Assembly (NCBI GenBank): GCA_012845835.1
Contig: JABAKD010000026.1
Location: 1,572,546 to 1,636,545 of the forward strand
Length of the DNA stretch: 64,000 nt
DNA from: Undaria pinnatifida
Taxonomy: Eukaryota > Sar > Phaeophyceae > Laminariales > Alariaceae
Direction of reading: 5' to 3'
Shown: one piece after another, positions 63,031 to 64,000 of the stretch
Position numbering within the stretch: the first letter of the stretch is position 1
Layout of the letters: every line of letters begins with the position of its first letter
Translations under genes and position numbers: made by a program
Notes under the pieces: generated by a model
Told to the model about the DNA's origin: nothing
The model's input: the letters and a program-made list of their open reading frames with translations, nothing else
The model's database searches: none

Positions 63031-64000
63031 GCAACACAACCAACCCCTTTTTTTGTGTACTGTACTCGCAGGCAGGCAGGTCGTTATCGTTTACCATTAC
63101 AGCACATCAGCAGTAGCAGCACCGGTGGCAGTAGCACCAGTCAGCGCATCTGCCTGCTGTGCGCTGCCCAGCTCGACGCGTTTTCTTTGGATTTTTGTAT
63201 TGCGCATCTGTTTGTCTTTTGCCGATGACGTCTCAGGTGATCGTTTAGTCAGAACGCGTCCGATTAGCGATTACAACTGCCGATTACCGATTACCGATAA
63301 CTTGCCGCAAGTTTGACAGGGCGAAGCCGGAAGAGTTGTTTGGCTGCCACTATTATTAGCTAGCCACACATCCCACGCCAACCCCCCCGGGACCATAGAC
63401 CACGTACGGCCCGCAGAATAGCAGCACAGCAGGACACAAGCACGCACGGTTCTAATCTACCGTAATAATGCCATCAAACGCCTCGCCCGAGGCAAACGCC
63501 CCGGGTCGCTGTTTTTCGACGGAAACGAGCATGAAATCCGCGGTAAACGCCCCCTGTTTACACAAAAATGCGAAACACGCCCCAGCCATATCGCCAATGC
63601 CATCCCTTTCAAATGTTTGGGGTGAACGCCCTGAGGTGTAGCTGGCAAGGCTTACTAGTGAAGGAAGTGGATCTGTGTCCGAAGCGTAGCAAAGGGGGGC
63701 TTGCATGCTGATATATGCGAGAGTACGTGTGTCGTGCAACAACAGCAAAACAGACATAGTCAGCCGCAGACTCGAGCTTCCTTCGCCACGTTACTATACA
63801 AGCGGACAGGCAACCAAATGCATTTAAACATTTTGCTTAACAAAAATATCATCACCGCGCTACTCAATCAGTGTACCGGTAATGCCGGTACGTTCTATAA
63901 TGCACCAGGTATTGATGCTCTTGTTTTCTCGTTTCATTGTATCGCCCCAGGGGGCGAAAATACCTGAGACCTAGTTGCACAATTCACTCCGGCCAAAATG

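Overview
The window is a eukaryotic nuclear region that is poor in host genes and dominated by transposable elements. It has GT-AG introns, LINEs, an LTR retrotransposon, SINE-like retroposons, a MITE-type DNA transposon and very long TAA/ATT microsatellites. There are no operons, Shine-Dalgarno-led gene clusters or CRISPR. The mix of element types and an intron-containing GMC oxidoreductase would fit a stramenopile such as a brown alga, but the organism is an inference and not proven by anything I can see.

Region 1-7.4 kb, minus strand: a LINE family. Positions 1-3492 carry one uninterrupted open frame of about 1,164 codons, with a RING-like zinc finger and a reverse transcriptase (YLDD), running off the window edge. 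A second, 5'-truncated copy (6033-7441) supplies the C-terminus: a CCHC finger and a restriction-like endonuclease signature. Its 3' end, and two shorter stubs at 5612 and 16462, run directly into (TAA)n tails. Where their 5' ends are visible, the copies also abut TAA/ATT-type repeats. This looks like a TAA-microsatellite-associated LINE family that has piled up insertions.

Region 7.47-15.9 kb, minus strand: an apparently young Ty3/gypsy chromovirus. Its two 433-bp LTRs look identical and it is flanked by the 5-bp duplication ttgct. Gag is followed in frame by a single UAG and then pol; integrase (with a degenerate chromodomain) lies in the -1 frame after a short overlap. It landed inside the microsatellite tract. 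At 16.6-17.7 kb there is a decayed integrase of a different gypsy lineage on the plus strand.

Region 17.7-34 kb: little recognisable apart from a broken GMC oxidoreductase copy (24574-29063), tRNA-like SINE traces, a hairpin and a 51-bp in-frame minisatellite.

Region 34-56 kb: an intact GMC oxidoreductase gene on the minus strand. Exons 2-5 lie at 37788-34110 and a phase-compatible exon 1 at 55894-55569; joined they give exactly 596 codons. Intron 1 would be about 17.8 kb and holds a second LINE type (47590-49250), a MITE (46530-47315), a TRIM-like element (52978-53873) and many local duplications. The broken copy lies tail-to-tail with this gene, and homology continues past the stop codons, indicating an inverted duplication.

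Region 56-64 kb: a second MITE copy (61196-61982) and the start of a possible TTLL12-like gene (62928). Across 32-61 kb at least ten short dispersed repeats encode variants of the same small peptide (Met-Ser-x-Asp...Leu-Thr-Ala-x-Val). This conserved coding signal is not explained by the other annotations.
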